Source of the DNA: Hordeum vulgare subsp. vulgare
Taxonomy: Eukaryota > Streptophyta > Magnoliopsida > Poales > Poaceae
Direction of reading: 5' to 3'
NCBI RefSeq assembly: GCF_904849725.1
Contig: NC_058523.1
Coordinates: forward strand, 109,308,189 to 109,372,188
Length of the DNA: 64,000 bases
Positions 1-11,976 of this stretch are shown one piece after another (the stretch's first letter is position 1; each line of letters opens with the position of its first letter). The notes under the pieces were generated by a model. It made no database searches. It saw nothing but the letters and a program-made list of their open reading frames with translations, and was not told where the DNA came from. The position numbers and the translations under genes were made by a program.

Positions 1-2
1 CC

Positions 3-920
3 GCTGGGCTTTATGAAGACTTTTATTACTTGGTGGAGAATGCAGGTCTTACCGCGTTCGTTGGAGATAAGTTCTCACAATACCTCTTCCTCACCAATAT
101 TTTCGTTCAAAGCTTCAACTTTTATCCGAGGAAGAATCCTCCCATGGTTGAGTTCATGTTATATGACATCCCCCAATGCATGACACTACAGGCTTTTTGC
201 AATGTATGCAAATTACCTTATGTTGGGGATATTCATGACCCTCGTCCACGGGACTTGGAGGATTTCATAGGTACTATTGTTGTTGGAGAGGAGAGAGGAG
301 TGTCTCGCGCTAGAATTGCTAGCATACATTTTCCTATGCTTCGGTACTTCTCATTATTTGTGGGGAAATGTTTGATTGGCTGTGGGGAGGCTGGATCACT
401 TAGCTCTCCAGACCTTGCGGTTTTGCGCGAAGGCCTTTATAACGATAAGACTTATAGCCTAGGTGCTATAGTAGCTCAACGGTTGAACACAAACCGTTCC
501 AAGGGTGTCGTCTATGGAGGTATCTATGCTACCCGTCTTGCCAAACACTTTGAGATACCCATTAGACTGGGGGAGGAAGGAGATATGCTTCTTCCTGAGA
601 AATATCTGGATTATGACAGCATGGTTCGCCATGATTTTCTCGATAGAGATGCTAGTAGACGGATGATTTATAACCTGGTATTTAGTCAGGGTACTCAAGA
701 GACTATTACTTTGCCTGCTCTTTCTTTGTTCGATCTTCATGCAGGCAGGTACACTATTATGCCCTCGGACATCTATGCATATTAGGGCTTGGACCAACCA
801 CAGGCGCCCGTGCCCGAGCCGCCAGTCGAGTACCAGACGCCAGTTTATCAGTGGGAGCCAGAGGAGCTAACACAACAGTTGCATCCACAGTCCGCTCCGG
901 AGTATCCCGGAGCTGGTTAG
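3..920 (+). pseudogene. Extra ORF of element D, broken by an in-frame stop
   Basis: An open frame enters from the left edge and runs to a TAG at 783-785. The same frame continues as a Pro/Gln-rich tail to a second TAG at 918-920, so the first stop is probably a mutation. The protein is homologous to the extra ORF of E (minus strand, 20162-19141): both have a leading AGF..D motif, an R/A-IxSIHFxxLxYF block, a GAI(V/I)A(Q/R)RLN block and a GGxYAT block. No reverse transcriptase, integrase or RNase H motif is present. It resembles, from memory, the plant 'putative transposon protein' domains found next to retrotransposons. Function is unknown. The upstream end and true start are outside the window. 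Confidence 0.75.
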
Positions 921-959
921 TTCCTGCCATGGGAGTAGACCAAGCTAGGCCAAAAGCCT

Positions 960-973
960 AAGCTTGGGGGAGT
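960..973 (+). promoter_or_regulatory. Internal copy of the polypurine tract (D)
   Basis: AAGCTTGGGGGAGT is identical to the 14 bases that abut the 3' LTR at 2867-2880. In a reverse-transcribed element such a purine-rich tract can resist RNase H and prime plus-strand DNA, so an internal copy could act like a central polypurine tract. That role is inference; the identity is direct. Confidence 0.6.
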
Positions 974-2866
974 ACGTGTTTGCACCAACTTTACATTCAT
1001 GCTTATGCTTTCAATTTGTTAGTCGGTGTTTACACTTTGCCACTGTATTATCCATGCTAGTTTATTTTCGTTTTCTTGTTATCTTGTTTTGTGTCCTTTT
1101 GAGAAAACCCAAAAAGATTTTCCTTTCTTCTTTTGCTTGTTGGGAGTTTTCCCGTGTAAATAGTTTTCTTTTTCTTTGGGTCAAGGTAGAAGATATTGGC
1201 TACAATGTTTAGTGGCTCTTGCATGCATACCTGTTTAGTTTTCAAAGAGCCATATTACTTTGTCTTCTCCTTTGTGTTTGCGTGCAGATTCAGCTTAGTC
1301 CAATGCACGAGCACTCTTATTATTGTTCACATCGTTCTATCTTGCAAGTGAAAGGCGATAATGATGATATATGATGAAGTGACTGACTGGAAAAGCTGGT
1401 ATGAACTCTATCTATTTTGTTTTTGTAAATATGACTAGCTTGTCATCCCAGATTCAGCTTTGTTGTGAGAGAACCATGTTTGCAATGACAACTTAGAGAT
1501 CATAGTTCTCATGCCATGCTTAATTAGCTAAGAGCTTATAATGGTTTGTCTTGAATGCCAACATAGATTTTGAGATGACTATGATGTAGTATGATAGGAT
1601 GGTATTCTCCTTTGAATGATTCAAGTGGCTTGACTTGGCGCATGTTCATGCATGTAGTTGAAACAAAATCAACATAGCCTCTATGATGTTCGTGTTCATG
1701 GTGATTTATATCCTGTTCATGCTTGCCCTCCATGTTAGTCAAACTCATTGCATCTTGATGACTGTTGTTGCTCTCTAGTTGGTCGCTTCCCAGTCTTTTG
1801 CTAGCCTTCACTTGTACTAAGCAGAATACTGCTTGTGCATCCACTCCCATAAACCCAAAAGTTTTTCCATGAGAGTCCACCATACCTACCTATTTGCGGT
1901 ATCTACCTGTCGTTCCAAGTAAATTTGCATGTGCCATTCTCTAAACCTTCAAGAAATAATCTGTTTTGCATGCCCGAACCGCTCATGTGGTGACAGGGGG
2001 CTATTGGTATCTTCCATGTTAGGCGTGTTATCCTCAACATGTGTTTATTCACTGTCATTCATGAGAAAGGGGCCAGTAATTGGAATGCCCAGTTCCACGC
2101 TTAAATCAAAAACATAACTGCAAAACAAGACTCCCCCGGGATTGATGTAGGTATGGACGGTACCCGAGGATTCGGCTAGCCGTGGAGTGTGATTGATTGG
2201 TGGTGGGGGAGTTAAAACTTTACTTTTCTGTTTGGGAACCACCTATAGCATGAGTAGCATGGAAGATACTGAGAACTCTTGGTCATTGCGTTGACAATGA
2301 AAGCATGCCACCCAAAATTATTATCTCTGTTTTCAAAGCTTGAGCTCTGGCACCTCTGCAAATCAATGCTTCCCTCTCCGAAGGGCCTGTTTATTTATTT
2401 TCCTATTGAGTCATCCTCCTCTTGTATAAGCACCAATTAGAGAGCACCTCTGTCATTTTTATGCTTTGCTTTTGATTGATATTGATTATGACTATGACTG
2501 GATCTTCGTTGCTATGAATTATAATGTTTAGTCAGCCCTTGATCTTTGAAAGTGCTCTGTATTTATGTTTTGCGGTCTCAGAAAGAGCTAGCGAGATACC
2601 GCCTATTCATATTGCTTCATGCTTGTTTTGATTGAATTGTTGGTATCTGAAACTCATTATTATTTGCTCGCTAGCTGATTATGCCATTGATATTAGTTTA
2701 CCGTGAGACCTTTGTGTCACTTGCTTATGTGGTTAACTTGTGATCTTGCTGACATTCTGGTTATGAGTTAGACATAGTTGCAACAACAAGATCAAACAGA
2801 GTTTGTCAAAGTTTTTCTTTCTCTTTCAGTTTGTCAACTGAGTTGCTTGAGGACAAGCAAGGTTTT

Positions 2867-2880
2867 AAGCTTGGGGGAGT
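2867..2880 (+). promoter_or_regulatory. Polypurine tract of element D
   Basis: AAGCTTGGGGGAGT lies immediately 5' of the LTR start TGATACG at 2881, the expected position for the plus-strand primer of an LTR retrotransposon. Confidence 0.85.
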
Positions 2881-3114
2881 TGATACGTCTCCATCGTATC
2901 TACTTTTCCAAACTCTTTTACCCTTGTTTTGGACTCTAATTTGCATGATTTGAATGGAACTAACTTGGACTGACGCTGTTTTCAGCTGAATTTCCTTGGT
3001 GTTGTTTTTGTGCAGAAATGAAAGTTCTCGGAACGTCCTAAAAATTTATGGAGAATATTTCTGGAAAATATGAAAAATACCTGCGCAAAGATCCACCGGA
3101 GGGGATGGGCCAGT

Positions 3115-3172
3115 GGGCCAGAAGCCCTGTAGCCGCCGCCCCCTGGTGACGGCTACCAAGCTTGTGGGTCCC
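3115..3172 (+). repeat. U3 palindrome upstream of the TATA box (D)
   Basis: Outer arms are GGGCCAGAAGC (3115-3125) and GCTTGTGGGTCCC (3160-3172). Inner arms GTAGCCG (3129-3135) and CGGCTAC (3150-3156) pair perfectly. The E copies keep the same layout with a different inner stem that also pairs. Confidence 0.75.
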
Positions 3173-3200
3173 ACGTGGCTCTGCCGCCCCCAAACTCAGC

Positions 3201-3210
3201 TCTATAAATT
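3201..3210 (+). promoter_or_regulatory. LTR TATA box (D)
   Basis: TCTATAAATT lies about 29 bp downstream of the GC-rich palindrome. It is a plausible core promoter for the element transcript. Confidence 0.6.
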
Positions 3211-4002
3211 CACTTTCGTCACAGAAAAAATCAAGAGAGAAGATTTTGTCGCGTTTGCGATACGGAGGCACCGCCACATCATGTTCTTCATCTGGAGGGC
3301 AGATCTGGAGTCCGTTTTGGGCTCCGGAGAGGGGAAGTTGTCGCCATCGTCATCATCAACCTTCTTACCTCTCCAATTTCATGAAGCTCTTCATCGTTCG
3401 TGAGCAATCTATTCGTAGGCTCGGTGGGCGGTGATGAGTAGGATGAGATCTATCATGTAATCGAGTTAGTTTTGATGGGGATTGATCCCTAGTATCCACT
3501 ATGTTCAGAGATTGATGTTGCTACTACTTTGCCATGCTTAATGCTTGTCACTAGGGCCCGGGTGCCATGATTTAAGATCTGAAACTATTATGTTGTCACC
3601 AATATATATGTGTGTTTTAGATCCGATCTTGCAAGTTGTAGTTACCTACTATGTGTTATAATCCGGCAACACCGGAGTGACAATAACCGGAACCACTCCC
3701 GGTGATGACCATAGTTTGAGGAGTTCATGTGTTCACCAAGTGCTAATGCGTTGTTCCGGTTCTTTATTAAAAGGATAACCTTAATATCCCATAGTATCCT
3801 TTTGGACCCCGCTGCCACGGGAGGGATGGACAATAGATGTCATGCAAGTTCTTTTTCCTAAGCACGTATGACGACACACGGAATGCATGCCTACATCACA
3901 TTGACGAACGGGAGGTAGCCACATATCTCTCCGTGTTATAATTGCTGCATGATGAATAGCATGTGAACAAATCACCGACCCATTGCCTACGAGTTTGTCC
4001 CA

Positions 4003-4145
4003 CTGCTGCTGTTACTTGTTTTGCTCTGCCGCTCTTACTACTGTTGCTGCTGCTGTTACTTGCTACTGTTGCTACTTGCTACTGCTGTCACTAGTGCTGT
4101 TCCTTGCCACTGTTGTTACTCGTTACACTGTTGCTGCCTGCTACA
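4003..4145 (+). repeat. Triplet-rich low-complexity tract in the LTR
   Basis: Imperfect repeats of GCTACT, GTTGCT and related triplets. The same tract appears reversed in the E LTRs near 16020-16200 and 24245-24420. It produces long but meaningless Cys/Leu-rich open frames. Confidence 0.7.
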
Positions 4146-4538
4146 ATACTTTTTCTCGCACCGTTGCCGGGAAAGAATACTTCCCGTTCACGGGCAACTT
4201 CTCGCGCCATTGATACAACAGTTAGGAATAGTCTGCCGTCAACAAATCGTTTCTGGCACCGTTGCTATCATACTACTTTGCTACTGATACTTTGCTACTG
4301 ATACTTTGCTTGCAGATACTAATCTTTCAGGTGTGGTTGAATCTGACACATTCAGCTGCTAATAATTGAGAGTATCCTTTCACTTCCTGTCGGGCGAACC
4401 AACAAATTTGGGTTGAATACCCTACGCTCGAAAACTGCCGCGAACCCACGCGCTAGTGGGCCATTGCAAGACAATTTCTAATTGTTGAGCAATTGGGAAC
4501 AACATTTTTCTGGCGTCACTGCCGGGGATCTGCTAGCA

Positions 4539-6745
4539 ACCTCCGATAAATTCTATGCTTGCAAGATGGAGGAGAATTCGTCTGTTAGTGAACATGTGCT
4601 CAAAATGTCTGGGTACTCAAACCGTCTAGTTGAGCTGGGGATTGAACTCCCGCAAGAGGCTATCACTGACATAATTCTTCAATCACTGCCACCAAGCTAC
4701 AAGAGCTTTGTGTTGAACTATAACATGCAAGGGATGAACAAGTCACCCGGCGAGTTATTCGCGATGCTGAAGGTCGCAGTGTCAGAACTCCGTAAAGAGC
4801 ATCAAGTGTTGATGGTGAATAAGACCACTAGTTTCAAGAGAAACGGCAAAGGGAAGAAGGGTAATTCCAAGAAGAGCGGCAAGCCTGTTGCCAATCCGAC
4901 GAAGAAACCCAAGGATGGACCTAAGCCTAAAACGGAGTGTTAATATTGCAAGGGTCTGGGTCACTGGAAGCGCAACTTCCCCAAGTATCTGGCTGATAAG
5001 AAGGCGACCAAGGAAAAATTAGGTATATTCGATATACATGTTATTGATGTGTACTTAACCAACTCTCGTAGTAGTGCTTGGGTATTCGATACCGGTTCTG
5101 TTGCTCATATTTGCACCTCGAAACATGAACTGCGGAATAAGCGAAGGCTGGCGAAAGATGAAGTGATGATGCACGTGGGAAATGGTTCCAAGGTTGATGC
5201 AATCGCCGTCGGCACAGTTTCACTTCAGTTACCATCAGGATTAGTTATGAGCTTAAATAATTGTTATTTAGTGTCTGTGTTAAGCATGAACATTATATCT
5301 GGATCTTGTTTATTGCGATACGGTTACTCGTTTAAGTCAGAGAATAATGGTTATTCTATTTCTATGAGTAATATTTTTTATGGTCATGCACCGAATGTGA
5401 GAGGATTGTTCATATTGAATCTTGATAGCGATGATACACATATACATAACACTGAGACCAAAAGAGTTAGAGTTAAACAATGATAGCGCCATGTTTTTGT
5501 GGCACTACCGCTTAGGTCATATTGGTGTAAAGCGCATGAAGAAACTCCATTCTGATGGACTTTTGGAGTCAATTGACTTTGATTCACTTGACACGTGCGA
5601 ACCATGCCTCATGGGAAAGATGACTAAGACTCCGTTCTCCGGAACAATGGAGCGTGCAAGTGACTTGTTGGAAATCATACATACCGATGTGTGCGGTCCG
5701 ATGAGTGTCGAGGCGGGCGGCAGATATCGTTATCTTCTCACCTTCACTAACGATTTGAGTAGATATGGTTATGTCTACTTGATGAAGCACAAGTCTGAAA
5801 CGTTTGAGAAGTTCAAGCAATTTCAGAGTGAAGTTGAAAATCATCGTAACAAGAAGATCAAGTTCCTACGGTCTCATCGTGGGGGTGATTATCTGAGTTT
5901 CGAGTTTGGTGCTCACTTAAGACAATATGGAATTGTTTCACAGTTGACAGCGCCTGGAACACCACAGCGTAATGGTGTGTCCGAACGTCGTAATCCTACT
6001 TTATTAGAGATGGTGCGATCTATGATGTCTCTTACCGATTTGCCATTATCGTTTTGGGGTTATGCATTAGAGACAGCTTCATTCACTTTAAATAGGGCAC
6101 CCTCAAAATCCATTGAGACGACACCATACGAACTGTGGTATGGCAAAATACCAAAGTTTTCGTTTCTTAAAGTTTGGGGATGTGATGCTTATGTCAAAAA
6201 GCTTCAGCCTAAAAAGCTGGAACCCAAAGCGTAAAAGTGTGTCTTCATAGGTTACCCAAAAGAGACAGTTGGGTATACCTTCTATCTCAAATCCGAGGGC
6301 AAAGTGTTTGTTGCTAAAAGTGGAGCTTTTCTTGAGAAGGAGTTTCTCTCGAAAGAATTGAGTGGGAGGAAGATAGAACTTGATGAGGTTGTCGAACCTC
6401 TAGTCCCTCTAGATGGTGGCACGGGGCGGTGCCGGTTGAGGAGGAAGTTGATGATGATCATCACGAAACTTCGGATCAAGTTCCTATCGGACCTCGCAGG
6501 TCGACAAGATCACGTACTGCTCCTGAGTGGTACGGTAATCCTGTCTTATCAATTATGTTTTTAGACAACACCAAACCTACGAATTATGAAGAAGCAATGG
6601 TGGGCCCGGATTCCAACAAATGGCTGGAGGCCATGAAATCCGAGATAGGATCTATGTACGAGAACAAAGTATGGACTTTGGAGGTACTACCTGAAGGCCG
6701 CAAGGCTATTTAGAACAAATGGATCTTTAAGAAGAAGAAGAAGGA
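4539..6745 (+). pseudogene. A1 gag-pol, 5' piece: gag C-terminus, zinc knuckle, protease, integrase, RT start
   Basis: In order: the gag C-terminal half (4539-4943), a CCHC knuckle damaged by TAA at 4941-4943 and by loss of its last Cys, a protease with the motif AWVFDTGS (about 5077-5100), integrase (about 5500-6230), and the RT entry up to an in-frame TAG near 6712. The open frame is also cut near 5480 and 6232. The integrase keeps its HHCC part and its first catalytic Asp (HTDVCGP), but the second one is changed: SHRGG replaces the SDRGG seen in A2 (codon 5875-5877). The polyprotein is inactive. B interrupts it at 6746. Confidence 0.88.
6741..6745 (+). repeat. Target-site duplication of element B, left copy
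   Basis: AAGGA precedes the LTR start TGATACGTG at 6746 and recurs at 13535-13539 after the LTR end CAGCA. Confidence 0.9.
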
Positions 6746-7009
6746 TGATACGTGTCAAACGTATCTATAATTTTTGATGGTTTAATGTTGTTATCTTGTC
6801 AACTTTGATGTTTTATATACCTTTTATATCTTTTTTGGGACTAACTTATTAATTCAGTGCCAAGTGCCAGTTCCTGTTTTTTTCTGTGTTTTTGACTCTT
6901 TTCAGATCTGATTTTGGAACGGAGTCCAAATGGAATAAAATCCCCGAAATGAATTTTTCCAGAATAGAAGAAGATCGGGGGACTTGAGGGCCAAGACAAG
7001 AGGCCCACA

Positions 7010-7070
7010 GGGGGCCCACAAGCCCTATAGCCGCGGCCAGGGGGGCCGCGGCTACCAGGCTTGTGCCCCC
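7010..7070 (+). repeat. U3 palindrome of element B
   Basis: The inner stem TAGCCGCGGCC (7028-7038) pairs perfectly over 11 bp with GGCCGCGGCTA (7044-7054) around the loop AGGGG. The outer arms are GGGGGCCCACAAGC (7010-7023) and GCTTGTGCCCCC (7059-7070). Confidence 0.85.
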
Positions 7071-7098
7071 TGGAGCTCCCCTGCCCTAGCTCTTTGGC

Positions 7099-7107
7099 CT
7101 ATATATT
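7099..7107 (+). promoter_or_regulatory. LTR TATA box (B, 5' LTR)
   Basis: CCTATATAT lies 29 bp after the palindrome, the same spacing as in D. Confidence 0.6.
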
Positions 7108-8310
7108 CCCTAAAATCCCAGAAAAATAAGGGCGTCCACGAAACCACTTTTCCGCCGCCGCAAGCTTTTGTTTCCGCGAGATTTCATCTGGAGACCCTTC
7201 CCAGTGCCCTGCTGTAGGGGACTTTGGAGCTGGAGGGCTTCTACATCAACATCCTTGCCTCTCGAATGACTCGTGAGTAGTCTACTTCAGAACTACGGGT
7301 CCGTAGTTAGTAGCTAGATGGCTTCTTCTCTCTCTTGGATCTTCAATACAAAGTTCTCCATGATCTTCATGGAGATCTATCCGATGTAATCCTCTTTGGC
7401 GGTGTGTTTGTCGAGATCCGATGAATTGTGGATTTGTGATCAGATTATCTATGAATTATATTTGAGTCTTTGCTGATTTCTTATATGCATGATTTGATAT
7501 CCTTGTAAGTCTCTCCGAGTCTTGGGTTTTGTTTGGCCAACTAGATCTACGATTCTTGCAATGGGAGAAGTGCTTGGTTTTGGGTTCATACCGTGCGGTA
7601 ACCTTTCCCAGTGACAGAAGGGGCAGCAAGGCACACATCGTGTTGTTGCCATCAAGGGTAACAAGATGGGCTTTCATCATAGATTTGAGATTGTCCATAT
7701 ACATCATGTCATCTTGCTTAAGGTGTTACTCTGTTCTTATGAACTCAATACACTAGATGCATGCTGGATAGTGGTCGACGTGTGGAGTAATAGTAGTAGA
7801 TGCAGAAAGTATCGGTCTACTTGTTTTGGACGTGATGCCTATATGTATGATCATGGCCATAGATAACGTCATGACTTTCCGCGGTTCTATCAATTACTCG
7901 AAAGTAATTCGTTCACCCACCGTTTACTTGCTTTCATGAGAGAAGCCACTAGTGAACACTACGGCCCCCGGGTCTACTCACAATTATCATCTCCGATTTT
8001 ACTTTTACTTTGCTTTGTTTACTTTTTGCTTTCAGTTCTCACTTTGCAAACAATCTATAAGGGATTGACAACCCCTTCATAGCGTTGGGTCCAAGCTCTT
8101 TGTATTTGTGCAGGTACTTGTGACTTGACGCGATCCTCCTACTGGATTGATACCTTGGTTCTCAAACTGAGGGAAATACTTACCGCCGCTGTGCTACATC
8201 ACCCTTTCCTCTTCAAGGGAACACCAACGGAAGGCTCCAAGGCTGCGGGGGAATCCTTTGCATACTTGCCATGGAAATCCCTATAGACGTAGCCAGGAGC
8301 AGAAGGATTT

Positions 8311-8330
8311 CTGGCGCTGTTGCCGGGGAG
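8311..8330 (+). promoter_or_regulatory. Primer binding site of element B
   Basis: CTGGCGCTGTTGCCGGGGAG starts nine bases after the LTR end. The CTGG-GCC-TTGCC style recurs at the same place in E. The matching tRNA was not identified. Confidence 0.6.
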
Positions 8331-8520
8331 AAAGATCAAGTCAAGAACTCATCCAAGTAGGTGTCGCAAACTCATCTCTTGCATTTACTTTGTTTGCCAG
8401 TTGCCTCTCGTTTTCCTCTCCCCCACTTCACCAATTTGCCTTTTTCGTTTGCCTTTCCTTTGCTTGTGTGCTATGTGCCTTCAATATGCTTGCATCTTTG
8501 CTTGCTGAAAATCTAGTGAT

Positions 8521-9231
8521 ATGGATCCTCATCCACTTGCTAATCTCTTTAAGAGATCCAGTTATGTTGATCCAATTGCTAGTGAGTTGAGTGCAGTTGA
8601 CTTTCTCTATGGAGTTTTGCTTGAGATGCGTGAATCTGAAAATCGTGATGAAGAAATTTATGAAGTGATTCACGAGGGCTCCTTGGATGAAAAGCATGAT
8701 TGCAATGGTTTCACTATAAATTCTATTAGTGACAATCATGCTAAAAATATGCAAAACCCTAAGCTTGGGGATGCTAGTTTTGCTATGTCCACTACTTGTT
8801 GCAATGATCATGAGTGGGGCGATGATTTTTCTTATGATCTTGAAAATTTGTTTAAGCCTCATGATGAATATGATATTTGCAATATTATTGAAAGTGGGTT
8901 TGGAGAAGTCATAACTTTAGTCGATGATAATCCCACTATTTTTGAAGAGCGTCAACATTGCATGCATGTGGATCATGAAAAGAATATCCTTTGTGATAGC
9001 TATATTGTTGAATTTGATTATGATCCCACATGTAATTGCTATGAGAGAGGAAAATATTGTGGTAGAAACTTTCATGTTACCAAATTACCTCTCGTTATGT
9101 TGAGGTTGCTATTGTCTCTTTCTTCTTCCTTGCATTTGGTAACTATTGGTTGTATTGCCAATTTGTTTTCCTATAAAATGCCTATGCATAGGAAGTATGT
9201 TAGACTTAGATTCAATCGCTTCTATGCCTAG
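8521..9231 (+). CDS. Element B ORF, 236 aa, function unknown
   Basis: The ORF begins ATG GAT CCT CAT, about 220 bp after the 5' LTR. The product starts MDPHPLANLFKR and is acidic and rich in Asp, Glu, His and Cys. It includes CxYERGKYCGR (about residue 178) and a hydrophobic stretch (LVMLRLLLSLSSSLHL, about 190-208) that could be a membrane segment. I recognise no family and no pol or gag motif. C carries a 249-codon version that looks nearly 90% identical, so the frame has survived in two separate insertions. The AAGCTTGGGGATGCT polypurine 15-mer lies inside the ORF at 8761-8775, where it encodes KLGDA. It may be a remnant gag-like or accessory protein; this is unproven. Confidence 0.6.
   Translation: MDPHPLANLFKRSSYVDPIASELSAVDFLYGVLLEMRESENRDEEIYEVIHEGSLDEKHDCNGFTINSISDNHAKNMQNPKLGDASFAMSTTCCNDHEWGDDFSYDLENLFKPHDEYDICNIIESGFGEVITLVDDNPTIFEERQHCMHVDHEKNILCDSYIVEFDYDPTCNCYERGKYCGRNFHVTKLPLVMLRLLLSLSSSLHLVTIGCIANLFSYKMPMHRKYVRLRFNRFYA
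8761..8775 (+). promoter_or_regulatory. Internal polypurine-tract copy inside the B ORF
   Basis: AAGCTTGGGGATGCT is identical to the 3' polypurine tract at 11962-11976. Looser copies lie at 9849-9862 and 9904-9916. C has the same arrangement (59041-59055 and 55783-55797, reversed). Confidence 0.6.
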
Positions 9232-9239
9232 CTAAGGGT

Positions 9240-11961
<2,722 letters not shown>

Positions 11962-11976
11962 AAGCTTGGGGATGCT
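11962..11976 (+). promoter_or_regulatory. Polypurine tract of element B
   Basis: AAGCTTGGGGATGCT abuts the 3' LTR start TGATACG at 11977. Confidence 0.8.

Larger units (their letters stand above)
929..2880 (+). other. Non-coding 3' region of element D, ending in the polypurine tract
   Basis: No coding ORF is supported here. The stretch aligns at roughly 95% with the matching region of E (17304-19151, reversed). Short ORFs on both strands are shared by the two copies only because the DNA is similar. Similarity begins abruptly at CCATGGGAGTAG, exactly at the stop codon of the E-type ORF. The 14-mer AAGCTTGGGGGAGT occurs twice: at 960-973, just after the ORF, and at 2867-2880, as the true polypurine tract touching the LTR. 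Confidence 0.8.
1..4538 (+). mobile_element. Element D: 3' part of a Gypsy-like LTR retrotransposon with an extra ORF
   Basis: Only the 3' portion lies in the window: extra ORF, about 1.95 kb of non-coding DNA, polypurine tract and 3' LTR (2881-4538). The LTR opens TGATACGTCTCC and ends TGCTAGCA. The next bases (ACCTCCGATAAA) resume the gag of Copia A1, as shown by alignment with intact A2 near 35229, so D is inserted in A1. Its TSD partner is left of the window. D matches the 3' half of minus-strand element E, with nearly equal LTR length (1658 and 1657 bp). Sabrina- or WHAM-like families come to mind, but the family cannot be settled from sequence memory. Confidence 0.88.
2881..4538 (+). 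repeat. 3' LTR of element D (1658 bp)
   Basis: It starts TGATACG directly after the polypurine tract and ends GCTAGCA, where A1 gag sequence resumes. Both LTRs of E (15647-17303 and 23854-25524) match it in reverse. Visible parts are a GC-rich palindrome (3115-3172), a TATA box (3201-3210) and an imperfect GCTACT/GTTGCT triplet-rich tract (about 4003-4145). Leucine-rich ORFs in that tract are triplet artefacts. Confidence 0.88.
6746..8301 (+). repeat. 5' LTR of element B (1556 bp)
   Basis: It starts TGATACGTG and ends GGAGCA, followed by the PBS-like stretch. It holds a GC-rich palindrome (7010-7070) and a TATA box (7099-7107). ORFs near 7456-7866 recur in the 3' LTR because the LTRs are copies; they are not genes. 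Confidence 0.92.

Noticed and set aside
3983..4301. Leu/Cys-rich small proteins, also at 15899-16349 and 24078-24469
   Set aside because: They come from the triplet-rich tract of the D/E LTRs in several frames at once; no frame is favoured.
7456..7866. Small ORFs repeated at 12689-13099, 54568-54967, 59883-60282 and 60874-61311
   Set aside because: They are parts of the B/C-type LTRs and are similar only because LTRs are duplicated DNA. They are not conserved genes.
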